Source of the DNA: an uncultured Parafilimonas sp.
GTDB taxonomy: Bacteria; Bacteroidota; Bacteroidia; Chitinophagales; Chitinophagaceae
Length of the DNA stretch: 64,000 bases
Direction of reading: 5' to 3'
Assembly (NCBI GenBank): GCA_903882935.1
Contig: CAIRZB010000029.1
Location: forward strand, 1 to 64,000
Part shown: piece by piece, positions 52,449-61,919 of the stretch
How positions within the stretch are numbered: position 1 is the stretch's first letter
Layout: every line of letters begins with the position of its first letter
The notes under the pieces: model-generated
What the model was told of the DNA's origin: nothing
The model's database searches: none
The model's input: only the letters and a program-made list of their open reading frames with translations
Translations under genes and position numbers: made by a program

Positions 52449-52796
52449 TTAAATGCCTTGTAAATTAAAGTATAACAATATATGGTCTTTTAAAAAATTT
52501 TCTTGCTCAATAAGCCCTGTTGCGGGCATATCCTTTAATTGCCTAAAGTGTGGCCATCCGTCTTCATCATGTAATGCCAGTTCGTAATAGCCGCTCAGGC
52601 AAAGCACGGTGCATACGGCCACATGCATAAGGTCTTGCTTTTGCTCTTTTGTTATTTTGCTGTGCATAAACCCAGTTTCTTGCATGCCTATTAAAAACAG
52701 CACCGCTTCCAAATCCGGCTTTTTTCCAAAGCGTTCCACCAATTTGGCTTCCAAAGCCCACCAACGTTGTTGTAAATCGTCATTCACATATAACAT
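52449..52796 (-). CDS. Conserved small Bacteroidota protein, function unknown
   Basis: A 115-residue acidic, soluble protein: MLYVNDDLQQRWWALEAKLV, FGKKPDLEAVLFLIGMQETG, LMHVAVCTVLCLSGYYELAL, then HDEDGWPHFRQLKDMP. I take it to be a widespread but unnamed Bacteroidota family. It is upstream of the cyclophilin gene, 18 bp apart on the same strand. No motif points to a function. Confidence 0.8.
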   Translation of the reverse strand: MLYVNDDLQQRWWALEAKLVERFGKKPDLEAVLFLIGMQETGFMHSKITKEQKQDLMHVAVCTVLCLSGYYELALHDEDGWPHFRQLKDMPATGLIEQENFLKDHILLYFNLQGI

Positions 52797-52837
52797 GGGG
52801 CAAAAGTAATCATTAAAAACCTACATACCGCTGGGTG

Positions 52838-52954
52838 TTAAAGTACATAAATTACAGCCTTTAGTGCCACAAATACCGTAAACAGCCTGTTGCCAAGGTG
52901 ACGAAAACTGCCCAGCTTGGTGGCCACAAGGTATTGGTTTAAGCCACTTATCAT
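52838..52954 (-). CDS. Possible 38-residue membrane peptide
   Basis: The minus-strand frame reads MISGLNQYLVATKLGSFRHL then GNRLFTVFVALKAVIYVL, with one likely membrane helix. The open frame extends upstream without an ATG, with a hydrophobic stretch (GQIVLCTFL). It could be the 3' end of a decayed membrane protein gene or a genuine small protein. The remaining gap before 53035 holds nothing else. Confidence 0.3.
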   Translation of the reverse strand: MISGLNQYLVATKLGSFRHLGNRLFTVFVALKAVIYVL

Positions 52955-53034
52955 TAAAAATGTGCATAAAACTATTTGCCCTAAAACCCGTTTAAAAATT
53001 TATTGTATTTTACCAGCTTAAAACAAGTTGACAG

Positions 53035-54402
53035 ATGATTAAAAAAGTTGCAGCCTTTACGGCAGCCTGCGTTTTGCTTATGCAGGGCTACGCCCAAAAA
53101 AGCCTACCCCAAAATTTCTTTCTTAAAAAGCTTCCGAATGGGCTTGAAATATTGGTGATAGAAGACAATACCGTGCCGTTGGCCACTATTGAAATTGCGG
53201 CAAAAAATGGTGCTTACACAGAAAGCCCCGAATACAACGGCCTTAGCCATTTATACGAACACATGTTTTTTAAAGCCAATAAGGATTACCCCAGCCAAGA
53301 AGCTTTTTTGGAAAGGGTGCAGGAGTTGGGTATTGTTTTTAACGGCACCACCAGCAATGAAAGGGTAAATTACTTTTTTACGTTGCCAAAATTTAACCTC
53401 ACCGCTGGTTTGCAGTTTATGAACTCCGCCATACGGTACCCAAAATTCGATTCCACCGAGATGAAAAAGGAAAATATTGTGGTGGATGGGGAGTTTCAGC
53501 GCCAGGAATCAAACCCTTTCTTTGCCCTGTCTGACTCTGTAAACCACCATTTGTGGGGAGATCTGTACAGCCGAAAGAACGGCATAGGCGACCATGGCAT
53601 CATCCGCTCTGCCACGCCTGCCAAAATGCAAACGATTAAAAACAAATATTACTGGCCCAACAACTCATTGTTAAGCGTTGCTGGCGACGTGAAGCATGAG
53701 GATGTTTTTGCGCAAGTGGAAAAAATATTGGGCAGTTGGGAACCCTCTGGCTTTGACCCATTTAAAAAATGGCCCGTACCAGAATTTAAGCCGCTGGTGA
53801 AAAACGATTATATTATTGTGGAGTCAAAAATTGCCAGGGTACCTATAGCGGCGTTTAGCTGGCTGGGTCCCGACACCCGCAATGATGTTGCCAGTACCTA
53901 CGCGGCAGATTTGTTTTCTACCATCTTAAGCCAAAACGCCTCTAAATTCAATAAGGCTTTGGTTGACTCAGGCCTGGCCTACCAAGCGGGCTTGAGCGAT
54001 GTTACCTCCAAACATACCGGCCCTATACAATTGTTTGCAGTGCCTAACCCCGCCAAAGTAAAAGAATGTGTTGCGGAAGTAAAAAGGCAGATAGACATGA
54101 TGGATGCCGCCGATTACTTTACGGATGAGCAAATAGCCACGGCTAAACGCCAACTGGAGATTGACCGTACGAAAGAGCAGGAAGCAACATCCAGCTATGT
54201 ACACACGGTTTCGTATTGGTGGTGCTCGGCCACGCTTAATTATTATGCAAATTATTTGGAGAACATAAAGAAGCTTAGCCGTGCCGACCTGCAGAACTAC
54301 GTTCGCAAGTACATAAAAGGAAAGCCTTATGTGGCCGGCTTGCTGATAAATACAGGAATGGTGGCAAAAGTAAAACCCGCGGAATTTTTTAAAGCTGACT
54401 AA
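53035..54402 (+). CDS. M16 family zinc metallopeptidase, catalytic subunit
   Basis: A 455-residue exported protease. A signal peptide (ending GYAQ) precedes the peptidase domain. The zinc motif HLYEHM supplies H72, E75 (catalytic) and H76, and the third ligand E153 lies 77 residues on in VDGEFQRQES. A YWPNNSLLSVAGDVKHEDVF segment starts the second M16 half. It should act with the next gene product in the periplasm on peptides. Confidence 0.92.
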   Translation: MIKKVAAFTAACVLLMQGYAQKSLPQNFFLKKLPNGLEILVIEDNTVPLATIEIAAKNGAYTESPEYNGLSHLYEHMFFKANKDYPSQEAFLERVQELGIVFNGTTSNERVNYFFTLPKFNLTAGLQFMNSAIRYPKFDSTEMKKENIVVDGEFQRQESNPFFALSDSVNHHLWGDLYSRKNGIGDHGIIRSATPAKMQTIKNKYYWPNNSLLSVAGDVKHEDVFAQVEKILGSWEPSGFDPFKKWPVPEFKPLVKNDYIIVESKIARVPIAAFSWLGPDTRNDVASTYAADLFSTILSQNASKFNKALVDSGLAYQAGLSDVTSKHTGPIQLFAVPNPAKVKECVAEVKRQIDMMDAADYFTDEQIATAKRQLEIDRTKEQEATSSYVHTVSYWWCSATLNYYANYLENIKKLSRADLQNYVRKYIKGKPYVAGLLINTGMVAKVKPAEFFKAD

Positions 54403-54420
54403 ACTTAACAGGTATACAAC

Positions 54421-55731
54421 ATGAAAAAGATAACAATAACCATCACCATATTATTTGCGGCAGTTATAGCGGTTACCGCCCAAACGGCCACAACAACTTT
54501 TACTGCATCCGGCATTACCGTTATTTACAAGCCAACGCAAAAGCAAATTATTAATGTAAGCGTGTATTTTAGGGGCGGTGTAAGCAATTACCCCGCCAGC
54601 AAGGCCGGCATTGAAAACCTGGCCATAGCCTCTGTATCAGAATGCGGAACGGCAAAATACAGCAAGGATGCTTTTAAAGACAAAGCCGACAGCTACGGCA
54701 TTGCCGTGTATGGAAGCGCTGGGCGCGACAATGCCCTGATTGGCCTTAACTGCATAAGCCAATATTTTAATACTGGGTGGGATTTACTTGCCCAGGCCGT
54801 TACAACCCCCACTTTTGAGGAAACGGAGTTTAATAAGCTTAAACAAAAAATAATATCCGGCATAAAACAGTCTGCCAGTAGCCCCGACGCAAGGCTTAGC
54901 GACATGGCCATGCAAAACGCCTTTGCAGCAACACCTTACGCCATAAACCCAACAGGTACAGAAGAAACAGCGGGCGGTATTAAAGCAGCAGAGGCAAAAG
55001 ACTACTACTATAACACATTGCTTAACAAGGCAAGAATGTTTATTGTGGTGGTGGGTAATATTAGTAAGGCTGATATTACAGCTAAAATAGCTGCAGCCTT
55101 TGCAGCGGTGCCATTAAAACCTTACCAGGCAGAGGCACTGCAATTACCTTTATTTAAGGGCAACACTGTTAATATTGAGGAACGCCAGCTGGCCACCAAT
55201 TATATTACCGGTATTATGAACGGCCCCGCCTATACCTCGGCCGACTATGTGCCTTACCGGCTGGCTTTCGCCTCGTTGAGCGAAAAGCTTTTTACAGAGA
55301 TACGCACCAAGCGCAACCTGTCGTATGCGCCGCAAGCCTATGCCAGGGGCGGTGCCATACCCTACAGTGCAGTATATGTAACCACCACCAATCCCAAAGC
55401 GGCCGTTGAAGTGATGGCTAATGAAATTGACAGCCTTAAAACCTTGGGCTTTACCGAAAAAGACCTAAAAAATTCAAAGGCATTATTTATTACCAGTAAT
55501 TATATGAAGGATGAAAGCACCAATGCCATTGCCGCAAGCCTTGGCACGGCCGAAACCTTGGGCAATTGGAAAATAGCAGAAAGCCTGCCTGTGATAATAA
55601 ATAATACTACGCAAACCCAAATGACGAATGCATTTCGCAAATACATTACGGGCATAAAATGGAACTACCTGGGTGTAAAAAAACAGGCCGATGAAGCGGT
55701 TGGCGCGTTCAACATACCCGTGGCACAATAA
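54421..55731 (+). CDS. M16 family protein, non-catalytic partner
   Basis: A 436-residue M16-fold protein with a signal peptide. At the position of the zinc motif it has AGIENLAIASVSECGTAKYS, so the HxxEH ligands are missing. The C-terminal half keeps YNTLLNKARMFIVVVGNISK and KLFTEIRTKRNLSYAPQAYA, typical of M16B subunits. Catalytic and non-catalytic subunits usually form a heterodimer, and the 18-bp spacing to the previous gene fits this. Confidence 0.92.
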   Translation: MKKITITITILFAAVIAVTAQTATTTFTASGITVIYKPTQKQIINVSVYFRGGVSNYPASKAGIENLAIASVSECGTAKYSKDAFKDKADSYGIAVYGSAGRDNALIGLNCISQYFNTGWDLLAQAVTTPTFEETEFNKLKQKIISGIKQSASSPDARLSDMAMQNAFAATPYAINPTGTEETAGGIKAAEAKDYYYNTLLNKARMFIVVVGNISKADITAKIAAAFAAVPLKPYQAEALQLPLFKGNTVNIEERQLATNYITGIMNGPAYTSADYVPYRLAFASLSEKLFTEIRTKRNLSYAPQAYARGGAIPYSAVYVTTTNPKAAVEVMANEIDSLKTLGFTEKDLKNSKALFITSNYMKDESTNAIAASLGTAETLGNWKIAESLPVIINNTTQTQMTNAFRKYITGIKWNYLGVKKQADEAVGAFNIPVAQ

Positions 55732-55751
55732 TAGTTTTAAAAGTATTGCTT

Positions 55752-55782
55752 AAAGGGCTGCCCAACCAAGGGCAGCCTTTTT
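55752..55782 (+). terminator. Terminator after the M16 gene pair
   Basis: AAAGGGCTGCCC pairs with GGGCAGCCTTT (one bulged G) around a short loop and ends in TTTTT. It lies about 20 bp after the stop codon. Confidence 0.85.
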
Positions 55783-55964
55783 GCATTTACACAGGCTTTG
55801 TTTTATGGGCGGCCCGTAAACTGGCTGCGTAGTTTGAACGCAACGGTAGATAAAAAGTTTTAGCAGCGCTAAATTTTTACAACAAAAGGCTGTTGCTAGC
55901 GGATTGGCGAAATATCAATATGCCCAAACCGGTATTTAGTTGCCGGGCTTTTTTATCTTGCAGT

Positions 55965-58187
55965 ATGGATTACACCAGGGCCATCCGAAAATTTCTTTCA
56001 GGGCAATACTTAACCATGGGTATTATATTAACGGTTAGTGTGGTATTGCCTGCCGTTGTGTTATACCATTATGATGTATTACTCACCAGCACGGCCCTGC
56101 CCTTGGGCGCGCTTTGCTGTGGGTTAACTGACAGCCCGGGGCCGGTTATGCACCGGCGCAACACGCTGTATGCATCTTTGGGGTTTAATTTTGTAATGGT
56201 ACTGGTAGCAGGTTACTCCCGCATGTACCCCGGGCTTATTGTTGCCGAAATTGCAGTGTTCGGTATGTTTTTTTCGCTCATAGGTGTATATGGCAGCCGC
56301 ATAAACTCCCTTGGGTTAATTGCGTTGCTGGTGTTTATATTTAATATTGACAAACACACCCGCGGGCAAAATATTATTGAAACCGCGCTATTGTTTTCAG
56401 CCGGCGGTGCTTTTTATGTTTTGCTTGCCTTATTGCAAAGCACCTTGAGGCCGTACAAGCTGATTCAGCAGTTAATGGGCGAATGTATTATTGAAACCTC
56501 GGGCTATTTGCAGGCCAAAGCAGATTTTTACAAGCCTGCGCCAGACATGAGCACCTTGTACGACACCCTGATACATTACCAAGTAAAAATTCACCAGCAA
56601 CATGCCGATTTAAGGGAACTATTGTTTAAAACCCGGCAAATTGTTACAGAATCAACCCGCAAAGGCAGGGTGCTGATGCTGATGTTCCTAGACCTGATTG
56701 ACCTTTTTGAACGCATCATAACTTCACAGCAGGATTATGTACACCTGCACGAAGCTTTTGACGGCACCGGGATATTGGAGAAAATTAACAAATCGATAGC
56801 TGCTTTGGCGGCCGAGCTGCACGAGATTGGGCTGGCCGTACAGGCAGGCTTCCCTTCCAAACCACAACATGATATTGATGCGTTGATGGAACACTTATCT
56901 AAAGACTATTCCATACTACGCAAGGAAAAAATAGGCCCAGAAACCGTTGAACAGTTTATATTACTTAGGCAGATTTTGTACAGCATACAAGATATTGCAG
57001 AGCGTATTAAACGCATGCACATTTACACCACCTACGACCGTAAGGTGAGCAAACAGTATAAAAAGGAAGTTGACCTTGACAAATTCATCAGCCACCAAGA
57101 ACTGGACCCCCGGATAATTATTGAAAACCTCAGCTTTAAATCGAGCCATTTTAGGCACGCTGTGCGTATTACATTGGCCTTGCTGGCTGGTTATACCATC
57201 AGTATGTTTTTAACCATTGGGCATGGGTATTGGATATTGCTTACCATTATAACCATTATGAAACCCGCCTACAGCATTACCCGCCACCGAAACATACACC
57301 GTTTGCTTGGCACGCTAACAGGGGGTGCTATTGGATTTTTGGTTATTTATTGTATTAATGATACAGCCGTTTTGTTTGCCATTATGGTGCTTGCCATGGT
57401 ACTGGCTTATAGTTTTTTACGCATCAATTATTTTATTGGTGTTGCGGGTATAACCATTTATGTGTTGGTAAGCCTTAGCTTTTTAAGCCCCGGCACTATT
57501 AGGGTGGCTTTGGTAGATAGGTGTATTGATACCGTAATCGGCTCATTAATAGCTTATGTGGTTTCGGCTTTTGTGTTGCCCGCTTGGGAGCATGAACAAA
57601 TAAATGAGTACATTAAGGAGTCATTGGCAGCTAACAGTAATTATTTTAAGGCTGTCGCCGCAAATTTTCTTGGTAAAAAAACCGATGTGGAAGCGTTTAA
57701 GCTAGCCCGAAAGGCTGCTTTTGTAAAATTGGCTAACCTGAGCGATAATTTTCAGCGCATGGTGTCGGAGCCTAAAACCAAACAACCCAAGTTAGAGTTA
57801 TACCATCAGTTTGTGGTAACCGCCCATATGGTAACCTCGAATATTGCATCCCTTTCTTATTATGCACAACGTACCAAACAAGAGTACGCCTCAAAGGAAT
57901 TTGAGCCACTGATTGAAGACATACACGAACATTTTATGAATGCATCATCGGTTACCGAGCAACAAAAAAATATTTCTGTCGACAACCCAGCGCATGCCTC
58001 GGCTATTAACGAAAGGGTACAAAATTTACTTAGGCAGCGAAAGAAGGAGCTGATTGCCGGTACCGGTGAAAATATAATGTCGGTTAGAAAAACACTCTCA
58101 GACCTAAAAACGATTACCGACCAGTTTCATATGATTAGCGACATTACGTTGGAACAGGTAAAGATTTTAGTGAAGGTTTATGAATAG
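55965..58187 (+). CDS. FUSC family membrane protein (YccS/YhfK-like)
   Basis: A 740-residue inner membrane protein. An N-terminal block of helices (SGQYLTMGIILTVSVVLPAV and on, to about 150) is followed by a cytoplasmic helical region, then a second block (HAVRITLALLAGYTISMFLT, GHGYWILLTIITIMKPAYSI, TRHRNIHRLLGTLTGGAIGF) that carries the FUSC signature. A final coiled-coil cytoplasmic tail follows. The family resembles aromatic-acid exporters (AaeB) but its substrate is unknown. The start at 55965 (MDYTRAIRKF) is preferred over an upstream TTG at 55893. Confidence 0.9.
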   Translation: MDYTRAIRKFLSGQYLTMGIILTVSVVLPAVVLYHYDVLLTSTALPLGALCCGLTDSPGPVMHRRNTLYASLGFNFVMVLVAGYSRMYPGLIVAEIAVFGMFFSLIGVYGSRINSLGLIALLVFIFNIDKHTRGQNIIETALLFSAGGAFYVLLALLQSTLRPYKLIQQLMGECIIETSGYLQAKADFYKPAPDMSTLYDTLIHYQVKIHQQHADLRELLFKTRQIVTESTRKGRVLMLMFLDLIDLFERIITSQQDYVHLHEAFDGTGILEKINKSIAALAAELHEIGLAVQAGFPSKPQHDIDALMEHLSKDYSILRKEKIGPETVEQFILLRQILYSIQDIAERIKRMHIYTTYDRKVSKQYKKEVDLDKFISHQELDPRIIIENLSFKSSHFRHAVRITLALLAGYTISMFLTIGHGYWILLTIITIMKPAYSITRHRNIHRLLGTLTGGAIGFLVIYCINDTAVLFAIMVLAMVLAYSFLRINYFIGVAGITIYVLVSLSFLSPGTIRVALVDRCIDTVIGSLIAYVVSAFVLPAWEHEQINEYIKESLAANSNYFKAVAANFLGKKTDVEAFKLARKAAFVKLANLSDNFQRMVSEPKTKQPKLELYHQFVVTAHMVTSNIASLSYYAQRTKQEYASKEFEPLIEDIHEHFMNASSVTEQQKNISVDNPAHASAINERVQNLLRQRKKELIAGTGENIMSVRKTLSDLKTITDQFHMISDITLEQVKILVKVYE

Positions 58188-58285
58188 CGAAGCATTTGAG
58201 TAATTGGGAAAAGTCTTTTTCTGCGGCCGGGCCTCAAAATATTAGTGTTTCAACGCAATTATTTTGCATAGCACGGCCGCCATCG

Positions 58286-59503
58286 TCACCAAATGCTCTT
58301 AATACGCATATATAATATCATTGGAGAACCATTGCGCAATACCAAAATTTTAACGCGGTTATGGGGAGTTTGCAAAAGAGCCTTGTAGGTTTGGATATTG
58401 TTTGATATGTTATTGTCTACAGCCAAAATAACATCTCCATCTTTAAAACCGGCATCTTCGGCAGGCGATTTTTTCATAATATCAGTAACAGTAACAGCCC
58501 CGTCTATCAAATACATGCCCAAGCCGGTGTATGAATAATCAAATGAATCAGTAAAGTGTTTATTGGGTTTTATAAATATCTCTTGCTGTGGGTAATTCAA
58601 GGTGATGTTAAAGCGGCGTAAAATGTCATTTCCAATCAGGCCGTCCAACGCCGGGTACGACGTTACACCAAACTCATCATTAAAAATAAAAGCAGGTACG
58701 TTTCTAAAGCGGTAAGGCCCTATCTTAACTTCCTTAACAACAGTCACATACATATCTTTTTTGCCTCCAAGGCCCTCTGCCTGTGTGGGAAAAATTTTAC
58801 GACTTTTTTTTAATAACGAGCTGTCTTGCACCAGTTCATCATTCAACAACATACAAAGCCCCGCGCCGGTATCAAAATAATAGCGTCCGTTTACTGCGGT
58901 ATTATCCCGCACATATACCTGCTGCATAGGCAAGGTGCTAAATTGTGGCTTTAACAAGTGGCCCCACTTTGGGTATTTCATCCTGCCAGGTGTGTATACT
59001 TGCATGGCCAGCGTATCATAGTCTAAACTAACAATATACCTGCGTAAAAAACTGTAGCCGACTATACCATCAATTTTAAGCCCATAGGCACTCGTAAGTA
59101 ATTCATAGTCATTCATGTGAAAATCCAGGTTATTAACGGTTAGCCCCTTTAGGTGGATAGAATGGCCATAAGAAAATTCAACGTTTTTTATACCCGCAAT
59201 ACCCCGCACAATTTTATCGCTCAACACTTTTTTTAGCTGGTACCGTTCGCAGGTGGTTGAATCGAGCGAAATGCCGCCGCTGCCTGTGTCAAAAACAAAA
59301 TTTAAGGTGTCTTTAAACTCGTCTAACGTAAGTTTTAATATTACAATGCCGCCCGACAGTTGTTGAAAAGGTATGGTGGTTATGTATTTGGCCTGCGGCT
59401 GCACAAACTCCTCCTGGCCACTTACGCTAAAACAATTTAGCTGCATAAGTGTTACAATACATAGGGTAACAATACAATGTGAGAAGCGGTGTGTTGGTTT
59501 CAA
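58286..59503 (-). CDS. Retropepsin-like aspartyl protease with PDZ domain
   Basis: A 405-residue exported protein. A signal peptide (1-29) precedes two aspartyl-protease-like halves: FVFDTGSGGISLDSTTCERY (first DTG) and YYFDTGAGLCMLLNDELVQD (second DTG), then a flap-like GLIGNDILRRFNITLNYPQQ. The C-terminal PDZ domain (DGAVTVTDIMKKSPAEDAGF, KDGDVILAVDNNI) probably binds peptide tails. It resembles periplasmic proteases of Bacteroidota and stands alone. Confidence 0.88.
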   Translation of the reverse strand: MKPTHRFSHCIVTLCIVTLMQLNCFSVSGQEEFVQPQAKYITTIPFQQLSGGIVILKLTLDEFKDTLNFVFDTGSGGISLDSTTCERYQLKKVLSDKIVRGIAGIKNVEFSYGHSIHLKGLTVNNLDFHMNDYELLTSAYGLKIDGIVGYSFLRRYIVSLDYDTLAMQVYTPGRMKYPKWGHLLKPQFSTLPMQQVYVRDNTAVNGRYYFDTGAGLCMLLNDELVQDSSLLKKSRKIFPTQAEGLGGKKDMYVTVVKEVKIGPYRFRNVPAFIFNDEFGVTSYPALDGLIGNDILRRFNITLNYPQQEIFIKPNKHFTDSFDYSYTGLGMYLIDGAVTVTDIMKKSPAEDAGFKDGDVILAVDNNISNNIQTYKALLQTPHNRVKILVLRNGSPMILYMRIKSIW

Positions 59504-59630
59504 GGCGAAGCATTTTGAACGTTAAAGCAAGGTGCATCTAAAAATACAACCTATGCGGCATCGCACCAAACCTTTTGCATAAGTATTTAGCCACGTATAT
59601 TTTTACCCTACTAATATGCCGTTACTTGTG

Positions 59631-59638
59631 TAATTTTG
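59631..59638 (+). promoter_or_regulatory. Predicted mqnC -7 box
   Basis: TAATTTTG matches TAnnTTTG. It lies 96 bp before the chosen mqnC ATG and 39 bp before an upstream in-frame ATG at 59677. Confidence 0.35.
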
Positions 59639-59733
59639 GCCGTTTATTTGGCATAATACCGCCCATTTTTACGTAAATGGGGCAAATGGCGTGCAGGCAA
59701 CTTTGCCAACAACAATTTAAACCGCACAACCTG

Positions 59734-60858
59734 ATGAACTTAGCTACATTGTACCAAAAGGCGTTGGATTTTGAGTTTTTGACCGTTGAGGAAGGTGTGC
59801 ATCTTTTTGAGCATGCGCCAATTACAGACCTTATGTACGTTGCGGACGAACTGAGAAAGAAACAGGTACCCCATGGCAGGGTAACCTGGCAGATTGACCG
59901 TAATGTAAACACTACCAATGTTTGCATAGCCAACTGCAAGTTTTGTAATTTTTACCGTATACCCGGCCATGCCGATGGATATATTACAGATATGCCCACT
60001 TACCGCCGTAAAATTGAGGAAACCTTTAAATACGGGGGTGACCAGTTGTTGTTGCAAGGCGGCCACCACCCAGATTTAGGGCTTGATTTTTATGCCAAAA
60101 CGTTTAAGCAAATAAAGCAAGAATACCCGCGCCTAAAGCTGCATGCCCTTGGGCCGCCAGAGGTGGCACATATTGCCAAACTGGAAAAAATGAGCCACCA
60201 CGATGTGCTAAAGGAGTTACAGGCTGCTGGGTTGGATAGTTTGCCCGGTGCTGGTGCCGAAATTTTGATTGACCGGGTGCGCAGGCTGATAAGCAAAGGC
60301 AAATGCGGTGCCGACGAATGGCTGGCCATTATGGAGGAAGCCCATAAGCTTAATATAACCACCAGTGCCACCATGATGTTCGGCCACGTGGAAACGATAG
60401 AAGAAAGGTTTATACACTTAGCACGAATTAGGGAAGTACAGGCAAAAAAGCCGGAGCATGCGAAAGGCTTTCTGGCATTTATACCTTGGACGTTCCAGGA
60501 TGTTGATACATTGCTGGCCCGCATACGGGGTGTGCAAAACCTTACCACGCCGGAGGAATATTTGCGTGTAATAGCCCTTAGCCGTATAATGCTGCCCAAC
60601 GTAAAAAATATACAGGCAAGCTGGCTAACCGTGGGCAAGCAAACTGCGCAACTGTGCCTGAATGCAGGGGCCAACGATTTTGGGAGTATTATGATTGAAG
60701 AAAACGTGGTAAGTGCCGCAGGCGCACCCCACCGTTTTACCTATAAAACCATACAGCAGGCCATACGCGATGCAGGGTTTACGCCCCAATTACGTAACCA
60801 GCAATACGAATGGCGCGAAATACCCGAGGCCATTGTTGAGCAAGTGGTGAATTACTAA
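59734..60858 (+). CDS. mqnC: Cyclic dehypoxanthinyl futalosine synthase MqnC
   Basis: A 374-residue radical SAM enzyme. The cluster motif CIANCKFCNF provides C64, C68 and C71 (CxxxCxxC). The N-terminal LTVEEGVHLFEHAP and TDLMYVADELRKKQ, the GGHHPDLGLDFYAKTF region and the C-terminal NDFGSIMIEENVVSAAG are characteristic of MqnC/MqnE enzymes, with MqnC favoured by the overall match. It closes the cyclic intermediate in futalosine-route menaquinone synthesis. Other mqn genes are absent from the window. The start at 59734 (MNLATLYQK) is preferred over 59677. Confidence 0.92.
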   Translation: MNLATLYQKALDFEFLTVEEGVHLFEHAPITDLMYVADELRKKQVPHGRVTWQIDRNVNTTNVCIANCKFCNFYRIPGHADGYITDMPTYRRKIEETFKYGGDQLLLQGGHHPDLGLDFYAKTFKQIKQEYPRLKLHALGPPEVAHIAKLEKMSHHDVLKELQAAGLDSLPGAGAEILIDRVRRLISKGKCGADEWLAIMEEAHKLNITTSATMMFGHVETIEERFIHLARIREVQAKKPEHAKGFLAFIPWTFQDVDTLLARIRGVQNLTTPEEYLRVIALSRIMLPNVKNIQASWLTVGKQTAQLCLNAGANDFGSIMIEENVVSAAGAPHRFTYKTIQQAIRDAGFTPQLRNQQYEWREIPEAIVEQVVNY

Positions 60859-60870
60859 ATAAAACGCGGA

Positions 60871-60976
60871 TAGCCCGGAAGACCGAAAGGCAGGGGCATG
60901 ATTAAATGACAAGGTAGAAGTGAAAACGCGGGCTAACCGTAATAATTACCTTTTTACTTTTTAGTTTTCCGGGCTA
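60871..60976. repeat. Inverted TAGCCCGGAA/TTCCGGGCTA pair before the LysE gene
   Basis: TAGCCCGGAA (60871-60880) and TTCCGGGCTA (60967-60976) are perfect 10-bp inverted arms, with a related GCGGGCTAACC between them. The stretch could fold into a branched RNA upstream of the LysE-type gene. No known riboswitch was recognised. Confidence 0.35.
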
Positions 60977-61007
60977 ACCCGGCTTTATGACTTATTAATT
61001 TTAACGG

Positions 61008-61664
61008 ATGCTTCCAGCTATTATTAAAGGATTAAGCTTTGGGGTTTTATTGGCTATAGGCGTGGGGCCGGTTATATTTTCTATCATCAAGCAAAGCCTT
61101 ACCCATGGACACAAAGGGGGTTATTCATTTATAGCAGGTGTTTCGGCAAGCGATATTATGGTGGTACTTGTTTGTAACCTTTTTAGCAGCCTTTTTCAAT
61201 CGTTGATAAGCCACGAGAAGATTATTGGCGGCATTGGTAGCATCTTCTTGGTTATAATGGGGGTTTACAACATGTTCTTTAAAAAAGTACAACTAGCCGA
61301 TACCGGAACCACCGAGCTTAAGATTTTTAAAAAACGCGAACTGGCAGCTATTTCTGTTTCGGGTTTTTTAATGAACACACTAAACCCAAGTGTTTTTATA
61401 TTTTGGCTGGGCACCACCACCGCAATACTTGCAGACGCCAAAACTGCTGTGCACCCTGTGCAATACCGTATTGTATTTTTTACCACCTGCCTGCTTTTTG
61501 TACTATGTACAGATGTTGCAAAAGTTTTAATGGCCAATAAAATACGCACAAAGCTTACCCCGCATAACATACATATCATCAACCGAATTTCCGGGCTAAT
61601 ATTTATAGGTTTTGGCATTGCCTTGCTTTGGGGCATTGTGTTTGGTGTGCCGGCCAGTCATTAA
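61008..61664 (+). CDS. LysE family translocator
   Basis: A 218-residue membrane protein with about six helices. The conserved N-terminus GLSFGVLLAIGVGPVIFSII, the next segment GHKGGYSFIAGVSASDIMVV and FLMNTLNPSVFIFWLGTTTA match the LysE/RhtB amino acid exporter family. Bacteroidota members of this type are not functionally defined, and the exported solute is unknown. The upstream gap contains an inverted repeat. Confidence 0.85.
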   Translation: MLPAIIKGLSFGVLLAIGVGPVIFSIIKQSLTHGHKGGYSFIAGVSASDIMVVLVCNLFSSLFQSLISHEKIIGGIGSIFLVIMGVYNMFFKKVQLADTGTTELKIFKKRELAAISVSGFLMNTLNPSVFIFWLGTTTAILADAKTAVHPVQYRIVFFTTCLLFVLCTDVAKVLMANKIRTKLTPHNIHIINRISGLIFIGFGIALLWGIVFGVPASH

Positions 61665-61919
61665 CAGGTATTTATACAAATGTTAATACACATTTTAAAA
61701 GGGCCAGTTTTAGTAATTTGCCTACACCTAAACTAAACCTGTTGGTGTTGGATGGCAATTGCTGCCAACCGCTTTGCCCACACACCGGTTGCATAGCTTG
61801 TACAAAAAGCATGCTGGGCCGCAACCCTTTTTTAAAGGCCGCCTGTATATTAATTTTGGTAAAAAATACCATCTGCATTATGTACCGCTAAAACCAACTT
61901 CGCCTTAATTTGCGGCTGC

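Noticed and set aside
61628-61891. An 87-residue cysteine-containing frame before mtgA
   Set aside because: It overlaps the end of the LysE gene in another frame, has irregular composition and no conserved motif.
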